The notes under the pieces were generated by a model. That model was given only the letters and a program-made list of their open reading frames with translations, was not told the DNA's origin and ran no database searches. The translations under genes were made by a program, and so were the position numbers. A DNA stretch of 64,000 nt from Heliopora coerulea (Eukaryota > Cnidaria > Anthozoa > Scleralcyonacea > Helioporidae), in the NCBI GenBank assembly GCA_030142905.1, contig JASJOG010000252.1, forward strand, positions 124,501 to 188,500, in the 5' to 3' direction. Below are positions 23,901 to 34,141 of the stretch, in pieces. Every line of letters starts with the position of its first letter. Positions within the stretch are counted from its first letter, which is position 1.

Positions 23901-26515
23901 TGAGAAAGCAGTAGTGCCTCAGATTGTTTGTAAGAAGCTGTTCAACATCTACGATCAATGTGATCCTGTGGTAAGAATGTACAAGAACACATGTAGTTAT
24001 CATATTGCTTACCCTACTAGAAAACTATACTCACCTTGTACTCTGTCATCGTTCAAGTCATGAGTGACAAGCCTGAGATGCGAAGTACGGAGGGCACATC
24101 TAGTTTACCATTTTGAAAAACAGTCAGTAAAGGATTCCTCTGGGTTTTTAATTCGTATCCTCACATGTTTTCTCTTCACTGGCCCCTCCCCTTCCTTCTA
24201 CTGCCTCGTCCTCATTCCCATTTCCATTCTTCCCTTTCCTTCCCTTCCCTTCCCTTTCATTCCCTTTCCTTCCCTTCCTTTTCATTCCCTTTCCTTCCCT
24301 TCCCTTTCATTCCCTTTCCTTCCCTTCCCTTTCCTTCCCTTCCCTTTCATTCCCTTCCCTTTCATTCCATCCCACCTCTTCTCTTCCCATGCAATGCCAT
24401 GACATTCTTCCCCTTGCCTTCTCTTTCACCCAGGTTGCAATCAATCTAATTGCTAAGTAGTTTGCTTGCAGACGTCAGAGCAGCAACTGTAAAATTTATC
24501 ATACACGGTTCTCAACTAGGATGCACAACAGCCCCCCTACCAGAGATAAAATACAGGTAAAAAGTTAAAAGGTTGATAACTGCCGTGAAATAATCAGAAA
24601 GGTTTGAGTACTGCCGAAATGTGAGAGTAGTTATCTAACATTTCGAGCGAAGGCCCTTCGTCAGAGAGGGAAAACATCTCATCATGTTTTCTCTCCCTGA
24701 CGAAGGGCCTTCGCTCGAAACGTTAGATAACTACTCTCACATTTCGGCAGTACTCAAACCTTTCTGATTATTTCACTTCGATTTCCACACTGCCTTCGCA
24801 GCACTCCATTTTTATTTCATGGTTTTGATCACTGCCGTGACTGATCTCAAAGAATTTCAACGTTTTGAGCAAAGGCCTTTCGTCAAGGAAAGAAACGTGT
24901 TCTGAAATAGGATTAGCTACTGGACCAGGTTTTATACGAAAAGGAATCATGTGATAAAAAGTTAACCAATGAAATGCGAGAAACAAAAACAAACAAATCA
25001 ATGACAAGGAAACGACAAGGTCATTTGCTATTTTAAAGGACGATCAGCAGACTTGCATTGGGTTAAACCTTCAGGGTCCCCAGGAAAATAGAAATATGTA
25101 TGTGGTAAAAGAACGACAAAAATACGGGAAACAGTACTCAAGCTGATGTTTTTATCTGCCTTTGTTAGATAATAACAAAAATATGGTTTCACTGCTCCTC
25201 GACTCCTCATCCTGGGGGTATCCACCTACTCCACTCTTTAAAAAACCCTATTCTTCAGTCTTGTTTATAACCTGTCTTCTTTCTGTACCTCATAAAATGT
25301 CTGAAGTCCCTCCTTCCGTCAGGCTTATAGGTTAGAACCATTGTTCCGTGAACGGTACTCGACGATCGAGCCAGTTCACGTTAAAAGTCATACGAACAAT
25401 AACTACGCTTACGACATGGCTGAACAACCACTTCAGCCGGACACCAGTGGAGGGACTGGTAACTGGCTTGTGTATACCCTTCTTGGCCGACCGCAAGGTG
25501 CTAGTGGTGCTGATAATGTCGAAGAAAGGTAATGTCCTTCGGAATATTGAGATTGAAAAGTTCCTTTTTTTTTTTCTTGTACGTGTTACTTTAAGGTCGC
25601 TAGTGAGAAGGGAGAGTAAACCTCACTAATATACAGCAATCATCAGTAGATTAATTCCAGAAACATTTGTGGTTTTCCAGACTGGCCCAAAATCTGGATG
25701 CCATGAACGGGGGTGATTCGAGCGAAGCCAAAGGAAATACGACCAGAGGGTGGTTTTTTTCTCGAATGTTTTCGCGTAGTTCGAAAAAGGATTTCCAGGA
25801 ACAAGAGCGCGACGAGAGAAACGATGAGGAATGTGAACAACTATCAAGAAAAAAGCAAGGTTGGTATTGTATTCCAGGTCCTCCTTTGCGGAAGGATATA
25901 TCCTAATATTCTGGAGGACAATGATATCGATTAAATAATGATAATAATTATTTATATTTATATTGCGCAAGTAGAGCTGAGTTGGTGTTCAAATGCGACC
26001 TAAAAGTTACTGATTAAAATAAGAAGCAAACTCCGAAAAATAACATATTGCAAACTTAAGATTTAAATAAAAACATTACGAATATAAACTGCAATATTTC
26101 GACCTTACTTCAAGGTGGACATTGACTTTGAAATAAGGTCGAAATATTACCCTTTACATTCGTATTATTTTTACTGGAATTTTAAGTTTGCGACATGTTG
26201 CTTTTCGGTGTTTGCTTCTTTATTTCTTAAAATTGTCAGCTAGTAACAGACAACCGTCCTGATGACAGTTTATCAGATACTGCAGTCAGACAAGCAGTCT
26301 AGACCCTTCGGTAAGAACTTTGAACGTTTTTCGTTCGACAGTAACAGTATCATCTCTCTTCAGTTCTTTCTAGAAGAATTGACTACATCTTACGCGAAAA
26401 CCGAACTCAATATTGGTCGGCTATCACGTCGCATTTATCTTACTGGGGTTCACTGGATCTCTGCCGTTTCATTCTTTATCATATCTATGCGGAGCCTCAG
26501 TTCAACGGAAATTAG
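17994..26515 (+). CDS. DDHD1: DDHD1-type intracellular phospholipase A1
   Basis: Twelve exons join in phase: 17994-18336, 18818-18945, 20428-20506, 21352-21622, 22115-22227, 22302-22408, 22824-23213, 23824-23970, 25323-25528, 25681-25859, 26250-26310 and 26374-26515. The reading would be 721 aa. The enzyme cleaves the sn-1 acyl chain of phosphatidic acid and phosphatidylinositol in the cytosol and on membranes. Exons 1-2 hold two WWE-like stretches (VKWFYQEDKKWTPF and RGTWFKGSSNDSNWVP). Exon 4 has HLVFVIHGIGQ. Exon 7 has the serine-nucleophile elbow AHSLGS. Exons 8-9 have LLGSPLAVFF and DPV/AYRLEP. Exon 12 has RRIDYIL and SHLSYW, the end of the metal-binding-like DDHD domain. There is no SAM domain, which favours DDHD1 over DDHD2. 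An in-frame TAG at 26300-26302 in exon 11 would stop translation after 671 residues and remove RIDY and SH-YW. No alternative splice that I tried avoids it. Confidence 0.93.
19385..19590. repeat. foldback element in a DDHD intron
   Basis: CATCTTGAAAAACCCAAGAT at the left mirrors ATCTTGGGTTTTTCAAGATG at the right. AACAAGACT/AGTCTTGTT and a central AGTCATCTTCAC/GTGAAGATGACT extend the fold to about 200 bp. It lies in intron 2. Confidence 0.8.
23501..23679 (+). other. unexplained exon-like segment in DDHD intron 7
   Basis: An acceptor-like CAACCTAG and a donor-like CTCAG|GTAGGG bound a 179-nt segment fully open in the expected entry phase. It could encode MTDGELASRPAQED and onward to a VVPKSLASALAWLR-like end. 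Its length of 3n+2 would shift the next exon, whereas skipping it gives a perfect junction. It is therefore a pseudo-exon, a poison exon or an unrelated coding relic. Confidence 0.35.
23710..23757. repeat. three copies of a 16-bp tandem repeat
   Basis: ATGGAAAATATGTGCA is repeated three times head to tail without change. Confidence 0.95.
24178..24380. repeat. CCCTTTCCTT-type polypyrimidine tandem array
   Basis: About 200 bp of TTCCCTTCCCTTTCATTCCC-like units lie in intron 8 of the DDHD gene. The sense transcript is pyrimidine-rich here, the opposite polarity to the tract at 1680-2575. Confidence 0.9.
24586..24775. repeat. 190-bp near-perfect hairpin with hammerhead-like core
   Basis: TGAAATAATCAGAAAGGTTT at the left is mirrored at 24756-24775. 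On the plus strand 24697-24721 reads CTGACGA, then AGGGCCTTCGCTC (a short GGGC/GCTC stem), then GAAAC. This is the hammerhead ribozyme core pattern, though I see no looped stem III before the following GTT. A diverged partial copy lies at about 24832-24905. It resembles ends of Penelope-like elements and is probably a non-autonomous relative. Confidence 0.8.
26018..26221. repeat. foldback element in DDHD intron 10
   Basis: AAGAAGCAAACTCCGAAAAA at the left is mirrored by TTTTCGGTGTTTGCTTCTT at the right, and AATATTTCGACCTTA by TAAGGTCGAAATATT in the centre. Arms are about 90 bp. It lies between exons 10 and 11. Confidence 0.8.
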
Positions 26516-27630
26516 GAATCTCTTCCGACGACGCTATAGACCAAGGATAAATGAAACGAACTAAAATAGCCATTTGCTATTTTAGGTAATATGTTACTTG
26601 TAGGATAAATAATTTAAGCCGCCGTTTCTCAATATTTTTCTTTCCAGTTCGTTGCCGACCTACATGCTCGAAAACACAACTCAACATAGTGCGTAACGAT
26701 GCGCTTTCGGCAAAGGCCTGATCCATACGCTACGAATGTGCCACACAGTGGTGATTGAATGTACGAGAAAGACGATTATTCAAGATGGCCGCCAAGAAGC
26801 AAAATGATAGATTAGTAGAGTAAAAAATACTGTTGGGCAGGGGAAGTCTTCCTTTAACTTTCTTCTGTACTTAACGCCAACCCTTGCCTTAATCCAAATA
26901 TTGGCTACAATTTCCAAACCTCCTTATGGTCTACGCTTCGTAATGAATGCTGGAAAATGTCGTTTAGTGTTACGCTGTTTGTCTTGGTCTAACAATCAAA
27001 CATTGAAACGTTTGTCTAAATCGATGTTATCGTCAGGAATATTTCCGCTCTTTCCAAAGAACATTGTACGAAAAGCATCCGAAAAAAAGGTTAATCCCGA
27101 TTAGAATGGATAAAGCGAAGTAAAGAACGATGAGTTTTTTGTCTTGCATAAAAGCTTCACGGCTTTTATTGACGGTAATGTTGAATATTTCCATCACCAT
27201 TTTGTCAGATGATTCCAAATTTCAACTGTCGTATTAATCGTCGAGTCACGTCTGGTGGCTCGTGGTTCATGTCAATAAGTTGGTCCTGATGCAATAATTG
27301 ATCATCACGGTTATAGAAGTATGAAACTTTGTTAGTGGTTGCCTGCACGTCAATTGATATTATTTTTGTATGCGCACGTTTAACTTGGTGACCACTCGGC
27401 GACGCTGATCTTACTACGTGACAAATATATACACAGCTACACTAAGCATCAAAGTGTCCAGTGGACGACTGTGGAATATTTTCCTGTTTTTAATAATCTA
27501 ATTTTCTGTCCGTCGTTTGAAAGACAGGATGAGGTTGCTTGTATTTATCTGATTCCTTGATGATTCTTTGTATTTATCTAATTATTTAAACCCATTGAAT
27601 TAAAGAAATGAAAAGTCAAGTCCTGGAATA
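26516..27630. other. 3' flank of the DDHD gene
   Basis: This probably includes the 3' untranslated region. I see no further exon, repeat ends or RNA gene. Confidence 0.5.
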
Positions 27631-27639
27631 AGGACGCTG

Positions 27640-28335
27640 TTAGATTACAAGGTTGAATTCTATGGTTCAGAGAAACCGTGCCACAGTTTTAGATTGCATT
27701 AACAAGCTTGAATTTTATCTCTGAAATAAAACCACGGATTGAAAAACTAGAGATTTTAACTAAGTAAACCTTAAGACCGACGACTTCGTAAGGAAACTAT
27801 TTTGAATATCGCCATTGAAACAGGACATACAATTTTCCTAGAATTCCAGAACTCTTGGAATTTGAACATTTTTTCCGGGCCTTGAAAAGGGATGAAAAAT
27901 TCCTTATTTTCAACGTAGTAAACAAGCCATCTTTAGTGCAGAAATTGTTTTGCTATGGACCGCGAAATTGTAGAAGACAGATCCGTTGAAAGAAAATTGT
28001 TTTCTACCCCAGAAAATTCGTAGAAAACTCAAATCCACACGAGCCGTGTTGAAATGGAATGAGAGACTGAGAATCTGAACAGTAACTATGTTCGTTAACA
28101 AACTCGAATTTTATCTTTGAGAGAAGTTATGACCGAAAGACAAGAGAGCTCAAATAACTTAGAAATAGGAAGGAGGCAAGAGACCTTTGGTGAACTTATA
28201 AAGGTGATGAAACTAAGATAATTGAATTTTATCAATTATCATTGAATAAGAGTCGCGTATTGAAAGACAAGGGACTTCATGTGACCCGTAACGGTGATTT
28301 GCCGACATAATACTCAGTTTTATCATAGAAAGAAC
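27640..28335. repeat. left block of degenerate TTGAATTTTATC repeats
   Basis: Degenerate units built on TTGAATTTTATC, followed by GAAAGAAGT-like sequence and then TTGAAAGACAAGAGACTTC-like sequence, start near 27710, 28107, 28220 and 28314. The same motif in the same orientation recurs at 38470, 38632 and 38703, beyond the far end of the virus-like element. Confidence 0.6.
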
Positions 28336-28897
28336 TCACAAGTTGACAGATTCGAGACCACAAATGAACAGAAGACTGAAGGACTTGAGAGTTCGAAGTT
28401 GAAATAGCAAGAGACGAGACCAGAAAGGAACTAGGAGAGATGATACTGGTAGTATAGAAAATGGGGTACCAGCACCCCATGTTATGGCTTGTGCAATGAT
28501 GTTTAATAATGGCGCTAATAGTGGTCCTAGTTTTTTACCGAGGTTATATAACACTTTAGCGAATTTACCAGTGGCTTGTGCACCTTTTTTTAATGCTTTT
28601 CTGGCACCAATGACGATTGTCGTTATTATACCAGCGATGGATATTGCCAAAGCGCTAACCCCAACTAGGCTATCTTTAGCCCAACCTTTTGAATTTCTCC
28701 AATCGGGTTAGATCGTTGTTTCTAACTTCTTCAATAATGCTATTTGCCTCCTCATGTTCTGGTTTTAAACGGTTTTCCATACGCATATAGTCTGCTTTTA
28801 ACGACGCTGCGTCACTTACACTCTTGTAGAACGATTCTTTCACTGGGTCTGTTTCTCTTAGAGCTTTTAGGCGGTATGTGTTAGCCTGAGTTTCCAA
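28336..28897 (-). pseudogene. small coiled-coil plus amphipathic membrane-active-like protein
   Basis: 28897-28676 encodes a charged helical segment beginning METQANTYRLKALRET. Across a frame change, 28650-28336 encodes a hydrophobic segment (MAISIAGIITTIVIGARKAL) followed by lysine-rich amphipathic sequence ending near AGTPFSIL. A charged stalk followed by an amphipathic membrane segment recalls minor virion or membrane-lytic proteins of Polinton-type elements, but that is only an analogy. Confidence 0.45.
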
Positions 28898-28944
28898 TGA
28901 ATCTATCGTCGCATCCGATGTACCAAATGGATTTAAAGATCCTG

Positions 28945-29214
28945 CTAATTCTCTTTTTGCTCATCGATGGACATTTTCCTTGCTTCTCGGGTGATTATTG
29001 TGTGATATTCATCTAATTCAGTCTCAATGTTTTCATTTATGTTTGAAATGATATTATTGGTTAAATCATCGTTTGGTGGCACGCATTCAGATGTAAGATG
29101 TTGTTCTACTACTCCCTCTTGAGTGTTAATATTGACTGGATTACCGCTTGTTTTTGTATTAGCATTTATTACTTGGTTTTTGATAAATCCTAATATGGGC
29201 CCTATAGTTTTCAT
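28945..29214 (-). CDS. small element protein, unknown
   Basis: An 89-residue ORF begins MKTIGPILGFIKNQVINA and has an acidic, asparagine-rich remainder. It overlaps the end of the next upstream ORF by about 56 nt, as in compact viral genomes. No recognised domain. Confidence 0.5.
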   Translation of the reverse strand: MKTIGPILGFIKNQVINANTKTSGNPVNINTQEGVVEQHLTSECVPPNDDLTNNIISNINENIETELDEYHTIITREARKMSIDEQKEN

Positions 29215-29473
29215 ATTTATTAGCCATCAAAGTAACGTTGCCATAACTCTCAATCTCCTTCTTAAGCATATTAAATGACCAATAACCTTTCTGTATGGTC
29301 TTTTTATTGCGGTTATATGTTAATTCGTTGTTCTCATCAGTGATATTATTGTAATCCCAGAATAATGTGGCCTTCTTGACTAACAGATATAGGTTAACAT
29401 TTTCAATTGCAAATGGTTCTTTCAAGTCAAATTTTTTTGAGGATCCGTCTATCAAAACACTAATTCTCTTCAT
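29159..29473 (-). CDS. small element protein, unknown
   Basis: A 104-residue ORF begins MKRISVLIDGSSKKFDL, directly behind the AT-rich divergent promoter-like palindrome at 29474-29497. It looks like a compact mixed alpha/beta protein with no signal peptide. No family recognised. Confidence 0.55.
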   Translation of the reverse strand: MKRISVLIDGSSKKFDLKEPFAIENVNLYLLVKKATLFWDYNNITDENNELTYNRNKKTIQKGYWSFNMLKKEIESYGNVTLMANKYENYRAHIRIYQKPSNKC

Positions 29474-29497
29474 ATATAATATATTATATATTATATA
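29474..29497. promoter_or_regulatory. divergent TATA-like palindrome
   Basis: A 24-bp AT-only spacer built of TATAATATATTATATATT separates the minus-strand start at 29473 from the plus-strand start at 29498. Similar TATATA elements precede the ATGs near 30935, 32413, 33118, 33881, 34142 and 34303. It is likely a bidirectional promoter of the element. Confidence 0.6.
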
Positions 29498-29623
29498 ATG
29501 GATGAATTAACTAAAAAGTACTATGGAAAGAACTATGACAAGGCTATGAAAAATGCTGAAGAAGAGCGCATAAGATTAAGAAAAAATTTTATTAAAAAGT
29601 ATCCCAATGCCGATTTAAGTTAA
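29498..29623 (+). CDS. 41-residue basic/acidic helical protein
   Basis: The ORF starts MDELTKKYYGKNYDKAMKNA and ends YPNADLS. It is intact and highly charged, with its start immediately after the TATA-like palindrome. Function unknown. Confidence 0.5.
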   Translation: MDELTKKYYGKNYDKAMKNAEEERIRLRKNFIKKYPNADLS

Positions 29624-30672
29624 TTCGATTTCCAAGTTTATCTTAACCAGGACGGTACTGTTGATTCCACTTCTATATACTTTAAGAACTCAGATGTGTT
29701 AAGCACAGACATTGCAAGTGACACATTCCTTAATGACAAAATAATGACAAGATATCTTTACTCTAACACCAGTAAGAGTGGTTTCCCCAAAATATGGACA
29801 ATAGGTGGAAAAGTTCAGGAATTACCAAAAGGCAGGAGACACGTTGATTATGTTTTACCTTACTCCATAAATGTATTCAAAGTATATGTCAACAAAACAG
29901 ACTATTTCATGAGCAATCTACCTCCTCTTAATATAACCATCAAAAATTCAGCCAAATGAGATTTCAACGAACCGTATTTTCAGTCTATCGTTGGAACTTG
30001 GATAGCAACATATGCTTCAGGAATATCTATAGAACATTTGACTTTTGATGATACTGTTCCGAAACAGATAACATCGCTTATGATGTTTCATTTATACTTC
30101 ACAGTTAGAAGAATAATGCAAAAATTAAAAACAATGCCAGAAAGCAAAATCAAGATCCTAATGAATAAATATAATGCCAATTTTCTAAAAGATCACACAC
30201 CCAAGTGGACATGGCAAGTAATGACAGGTTATAAGAATGAACATTTAGGACAGGATGTTGTAGGGTTCAGTAAAAATCAAAAAACATGTGGACCCGGTGT
30301 TGGTCTTATTCGTGATGTTCAAAACGACTATAAAAATTTCATACCAAAGATTTCTGATGGTTTAACAATAAAAGGTACCGAACTACTTAATCGATTGAAG
30401 CGTATATTTACAGTTTACTAGGGGCACAGGCAAAAACAAGACAGAGTATTTATGGCAATCGAGCATCATCATTAGACACACAAAATGTGTTTCGTAGGAA
30501 TGTAGAAGATAGTATTATTAATTATGATAAAAGTGTTTGGATAAACAATATGAATAAGGCAGTGTCTGACACTAATGCTGTTCTTAATCTTACGGTCAGT
30601 CCATCTTTATGGTTACTACTTTATAGTGTGGTTATTCTTAAGAATTCTATTGATGGATATAATAACAAATAG
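29624..30672 (+). pseudogene. large element protein, possibly structural, broken
   Basis: Open sequence runs in consecutive blocks (to 29959, 30038-30421 and 30487-30672) separated by single stop codons, the first a TGA at 29957. It follows the small protein without a clear start of its own. Motif-like stretches are FKNSDVLSTDIASDTFLND and CGPGVGLIRDVQNDY. The C-terminal block has a membrane-type segment (SPSLWLLLYSVVIL). I do not recognise the fold. Size and position would suit a structural or virion-associated protein, but nothing proves it. Confidence 0.4.
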
Positions 30673-30691
30673 CGAATAGCTAGTGAAAACA

Positions 30692-30926
30692 TGAGATTTG
30701 GTTTTAACCCTAAAATTAATTTTGTGGGTGGAAAAACGAACCTGTTAAAAAAATTCATCAGGATAAACCAAAATTACATTTCAGTACTCTGAATAATACT
30801 GTTGTTAAAAAAGAAGAAAAACCAAAGAGTCGTCTTATTAAAAATGATGAGCATAACACGGATTTAATAGCAACATTCGCTGCGACAGGAATAACCACAT
30901 ATTTAATAACAAAATATATCATATAA
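30692..30926 (+). pseudogene. small membrane protein, frameshifted
   Basis: It begins MRFGFNPKINFVGGK and changes frame. It ends with a lysine-rich segment and a hydrophobic C-terminus (LIATFAATGITTYLITKYII), a single tail-anchor-like helix. Confidence 0.4.
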
Positions 30927-30934
30927 TATAAGAA

Positions 30935-31030
30935 ATGAGTTTATTTTATGGCTATGAAGATAAAACAAAAAATGAAATAGATGAATTGAAATCTGATGTC
31001 GATGAAAAACCCCATCAGGAGAAAAAATGA
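30935..31030 (+). CDS. 31-residue acidic peptide
   Basis: MSLFYGYEDKTKNEIDELK starts just after a TATAATATAAG element and ends in lysines. It is intact but very short, and function is unknown. Confidence 0.35.
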   Translation: MSLFYGYEDKTKNEIDELKSDVDEKPHQEKK

Positions 31031-31033
31031 AAG

Positions 31034-31935
31034 GTGATATAAATATGTCTTATTGGCGCATTAAATAACATTCCGGCACCTATATATGATTATGATGCGA
31101 TATCAAAAACCGTCTTAGAACAAACATACTTTTCAAAGTGTTTAAAAATGAGTGGTTATACAGTAAATCTCAGTGAAACATTGTTCTGGGAATACTATAC
31201 AAAGTATGCTTCAAGTACTTATCGATTTGACCGAGGTTCTAATAATAGTGAATTAGTATAGAACTCTACAACTAGAAAAGTTTCTAAAGCTATTAATCAA
31301 ACTCTACAAGAAAATGATGCTGTTCAAAACACCCCCAGTTTTCAACCTAGTATATGTACAAAAAGTGAAAAAGTAGGTAACAGATATTTCTTAAAGTTTG
31401 ATGGGGGACAAGGAATGGTAAGTGATATCAATTTGAATGCTGTAAGTGGAGACAATGATATATTTTCATCGTATACAGAATAGAAGCATATGACGCGAAT
31501 AAGTACTGGACTCGTAATGGTTTATTTGGACACGATAATCGCGGTCATGATGAGTTTGTTAGTTTTAGTCCTAATGGTGATTTGGTTGTCTCTGGTACAA
31601 CAAATAATTACATTATCATTGGTAGTAATCCTATTCAAACTAAACAACCAATAGCTCCATATAAAACAAAGGCAAATGCAGGAGAAACAAATAAATGGAT
31701 ATGTTTATCAATACATTGGGACAACTACACAACACCAGCAGCTGGAGCAAGCAAGGTATATTGTAATGGACAAAAGCTTACAGATTATCAAAGCAGAAGT
31801 TCAGTTGGTTCAACCAAAATGACTTTCGGTAATATTAGTACAAGTGGTATAGCTCCTTTTAAAGGTGATATTTCTTTCATTGCTGTATATAAAGGAAGAT
31901 TAATAAATGAGAAAGACATTCTACTGCATCATTAA
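31034..31935 (+). pseudogene. lectin/LamG-like jelly-roll protein, broken
   Basis: 31060-31480 and 31582-31935 are open in changing frames with stops at about 31258 and 31482. The C-terminal part has WICLSIHWDNYTT, KVYCNGQKLTDYQ and GDISFIAVYKGRLINEKDI. This matches the strand pattern of concanavalin A-like/LamG domains: a ligand-face strand, a Y-NG-turn, then an F-G-I-D-x-hydrophobic-x-hydrophobic-Y strand. Such domains bind glycans. In a virus-like element this could be a surface or attachment protein, which is inference from fold only. Confidence 0.55.
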
Positions 31936-31939
31936 GTAC

Positions 31940-32392
31940 TCTGTAATTGGTTTAATATTGATACAGTTGATTTTGAAATTTAATAAGTTAACGAGTGAGG
32001 AAGTTAGTAAACTGAAAAGATGGTATAAGTGCTATCAAACTGTATACATGTTATAAGTGGAAATATAAAAATTATAAAAAGATCAAATTGTACCTGAATA
32101 TGTCTAGTGTTGGATTGACAGCATTATATGCAATATTAGCTCCACAAATTTAGCAACATCTATCTCAGGTGGCGGAATGTTGATTCAAGGTTACATATCA
32201 AACAGTAATATCCAAAGAACAATCAAAACACGTAGGTTTGCTTATACATCTTATGAAAAAGTACTTACACAATTAAAATCATACTTAAGGGGTATGCCTT
32301 ATGATGAAGTAGTGTTGCTTAGTGACTTAAAAGTATTAGATGATATTGTTACTGACTTATGCCCTCCCATAAATGGCAACTTTAAAAAATAG
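31940..32392 (+). pseudogene. small helical protein of the element
   Basis: 32177-32392 is open (MLIQGYISNSNIQRTIK... to PINGNFKK). Upstream, 31940-32176 carries coding-like sequence (EEVSKLKRWYKCYQTVYM) with stops. No family is recognised with confidence. Confidence 0.4.
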
Positions 32393-32412
32393 AAGATATA
32401 TGGTTATATATA

Positions 32413-32562
32413 ATGATGGACAAAGTAAAAAATTTACTTAAGAAAGTCAGAGATTCCATACGTTGTTGTAAAAAGACAACTGAAGAAATAGATAGTATAC
32501 TAGAAGGTATTGATGATTTGCAATTGTGTGATAAACCAATCTTTATACCAACTGACAGATAA
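32413..32562 (+). CDS. 49-residue helical protein
   Basis: MMDKVKNLLKKVRDSIRCCK starts after TTATATATA and stops at TAA. Beyond the stop a short GTAGATGAT repeat (LVDD-type) continues to about 32625, suggesting a lost acidic tail. Confidence 0.4.
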   Translation: MMDKVKNLLKKVRDSIRCCKKTTEEIDSILEGIDDLQLCDKPIFIPTDR

Positions 32563-32650
32563 CTGGTAGATGATTTTACAGATGACTGGTAGATAATCTT
32601 GTAGATGATCTTGTAGATGATATATGAATAAATTATACAGTAATATATAC

Positions 32651-32998
32651 ATGAGTGAAGAAACACCTAAAATAACAGCAGAGAAAAAAGAAAAAGACCC
32701 TATGAGGGTAGAAGGTGGTAAGAGATTGGCTGCTATATCTAAAGCTGCAAAAGAGAAAAAAATGCGTGATAAAATAGAGTCTGAAAACAAACATGAAAAT
32801 GGTAGTATTTTCTGTAACATCAATTATGGATTAGTGTTTGGTATATTAGGAACAACCGCTGCCATTGGATCATTCTACTACACAAGAAAGGAGTACAAAA
32901 CGGAGAGTAAAAGTATAGATAAAAATAGAGAGGATGCAGAGGATAATCACGTTGAAATTAAACATAAACCACCAAAAAAATACCCTTATTCGCTTTGA
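32651..32998 (+). CDS. lysine-rich single-pass membrane protein of the element
   Basis: The likely start is MSEETPKITAEKKEK, nine codons inside the longest reading. The N-terminal half is very basic. Then comes a hydrophobic helix (YGLVFGILGTTAAIGSFYY) and a charged tail ending KKYPYSL. The ORF is intact. It may be a small virion or membrane protein, function unknown. Confidence 0.5.
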   Translation: MSEETPKITAEKKEKDPMRVEGGKRLAAISKAAKEKKMRDKIESENKHENGSIFCNINYGLVFGILGTTAAIGSFYYTRKEYKTESKSIDKNREDAEDNHVEIKHKPPKKYPYSL

Positions 32999-33117
32999 TT
33001 GATAGTTGAGATAAAGGGACTTTCAAATACCCGGTAAATGGCCTTAAGGTGCGTCAAAGGGTGTTCGTCTATTGAATTAAAAAATATATAAGGATATATT
33101 ATATAAAAGTGTATAAT

Positions 33118-33849
33118 ATGTAACTATTATTCAAGAAATTTGAGAATAAGGAACTAAATGTTTCAATCGATACTCATATAGATGCCAAACATAATTCTTG
33201 GTTCAAAGGTAAAGATGTTGCCACTATCTTGGGATATAAAGACAAAGATCAGGCAATCAGAAATAAATGTTGTTGAAGAAGACAAGAAAAGCTTACCCGT
33301 ACGCCATACGGATCAGGTGTATTAGTATACTTTTATCAATGAAAGCAGACCTTATTCATTAATATTAAAGTCAAAGCTTCCAGAAGCAAAGAAATTTAAA
33401 AGATGGGTAACAAGTGAAGTTCTGCCATCCATAAGAAAGTATGGGCATTACAGAATGTTCAATAACCCTAATACATTGGCATTCAAAATAGAAGATGAGT
33501 ATGACCTACATACTAAAGTGGTTCAATTCATTAGGATATTTTATCCAGAAACTCTGACTGCTGGACTTGGAGAAAATCAAGACACAAAAGACAAGCACAT
33601 AAAGTCATTCAAAAAGGGATATATGAAAGGTCAACCAGGTCTAATTATTCATAATCTTCATAAGCATTATAATGGACTATGCATAGAGTTCAAAACCCCT
33701 TAGTAATATCCAATGACTATGATCTAATAACCAAGGAAATAAACTATTACATGTATGATGTTCACATTAAATGTAAATACTGTAAACGGAAATTCAAATC
33801 TCGAAAAACACTAAAACGACAGGATAAATATTTCCACAGAATCAAATGA
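33118..33849 (+). pseudogene. BRO-N and VRR-NUC-like nuclease protein, broken
   Basis: The N-terminal part (33130-33270) has SWFKGKDVATILGY, a hallmark of the BRO-N DNA-binding domain of large DNA viruses and phages. A middle part follows in other frames. 33455-33703 has GQPGLIIHNLHKHYNGLCIE followed by FKTP, the VRR-NUC/PD-(D/E)XK pattern, but with Gly where the first catalytic Asp should be. The last segment has a CKYCKRKFKS zinc-finger-like motif. The initiator ATG at 33118 is followed at once by TAA, and at least two frame changes occur, so the gene is dead. In related elements this protein probably nicks or resolves DNA. Confidence 0.65.
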
Positions 33850-33880
33850 AATATAATGTATTATATATTATATATACACG

Positions 33881-34117
33881 ATGAGTACAGTCAATAACAA
33901 AGAATTGATGAATGAATTATATGACTCGGCTTTAGTAACGGCCGGATTTGTAGGTCTTTCTATGGTGTCCAAAAAGGTCCTCGGTGAAAAGCTCACTGAC
34001 GCATCCTCTCTAAAGGATACAGCTAAGTTAGCAGTTGGCGTTGCAGCTAGTACCATGCTTGTAATGTGGGCACAAGATAAGAAGTATATTCCAACAGATC
34101 CATTTTCTAAGAACTAA
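33881..34117 (+). CDS. 78-residue membrane protein of the element
   Basis: MSTVNNKELMNELYDSALV is followed by two hydrophobic segments (VTAGFVGLSMVSK and LAVGVAASTMLVMWA). The ORF is intact and starts 15 nt after a TATATATTATATATA element. Function unknown. Confidence 0.55.
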   Translation: MSTVNNKELMNELYDSALVTAGFVGLSMVSKKVLGEKLTDASSLKDTAKLAVGVAASTMLVMWAQDKKYIPTDPFSKN

Positions 34118-34141
34118 ATGTATATTAATATATATAGAATA

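Noticed and set aside
24064..24449. Two overlapping FPSLPFPS-type ORFs
   Set aside because: They come from the CCCTT array in a DDHD intron. Neither frame has flanking coding sequence.
28481..28711. Plus-strand ORFs with many cysteines and alanines at 28484-28711
   Set aside because: They are antisense shadows of the minus-strand helical proteins.
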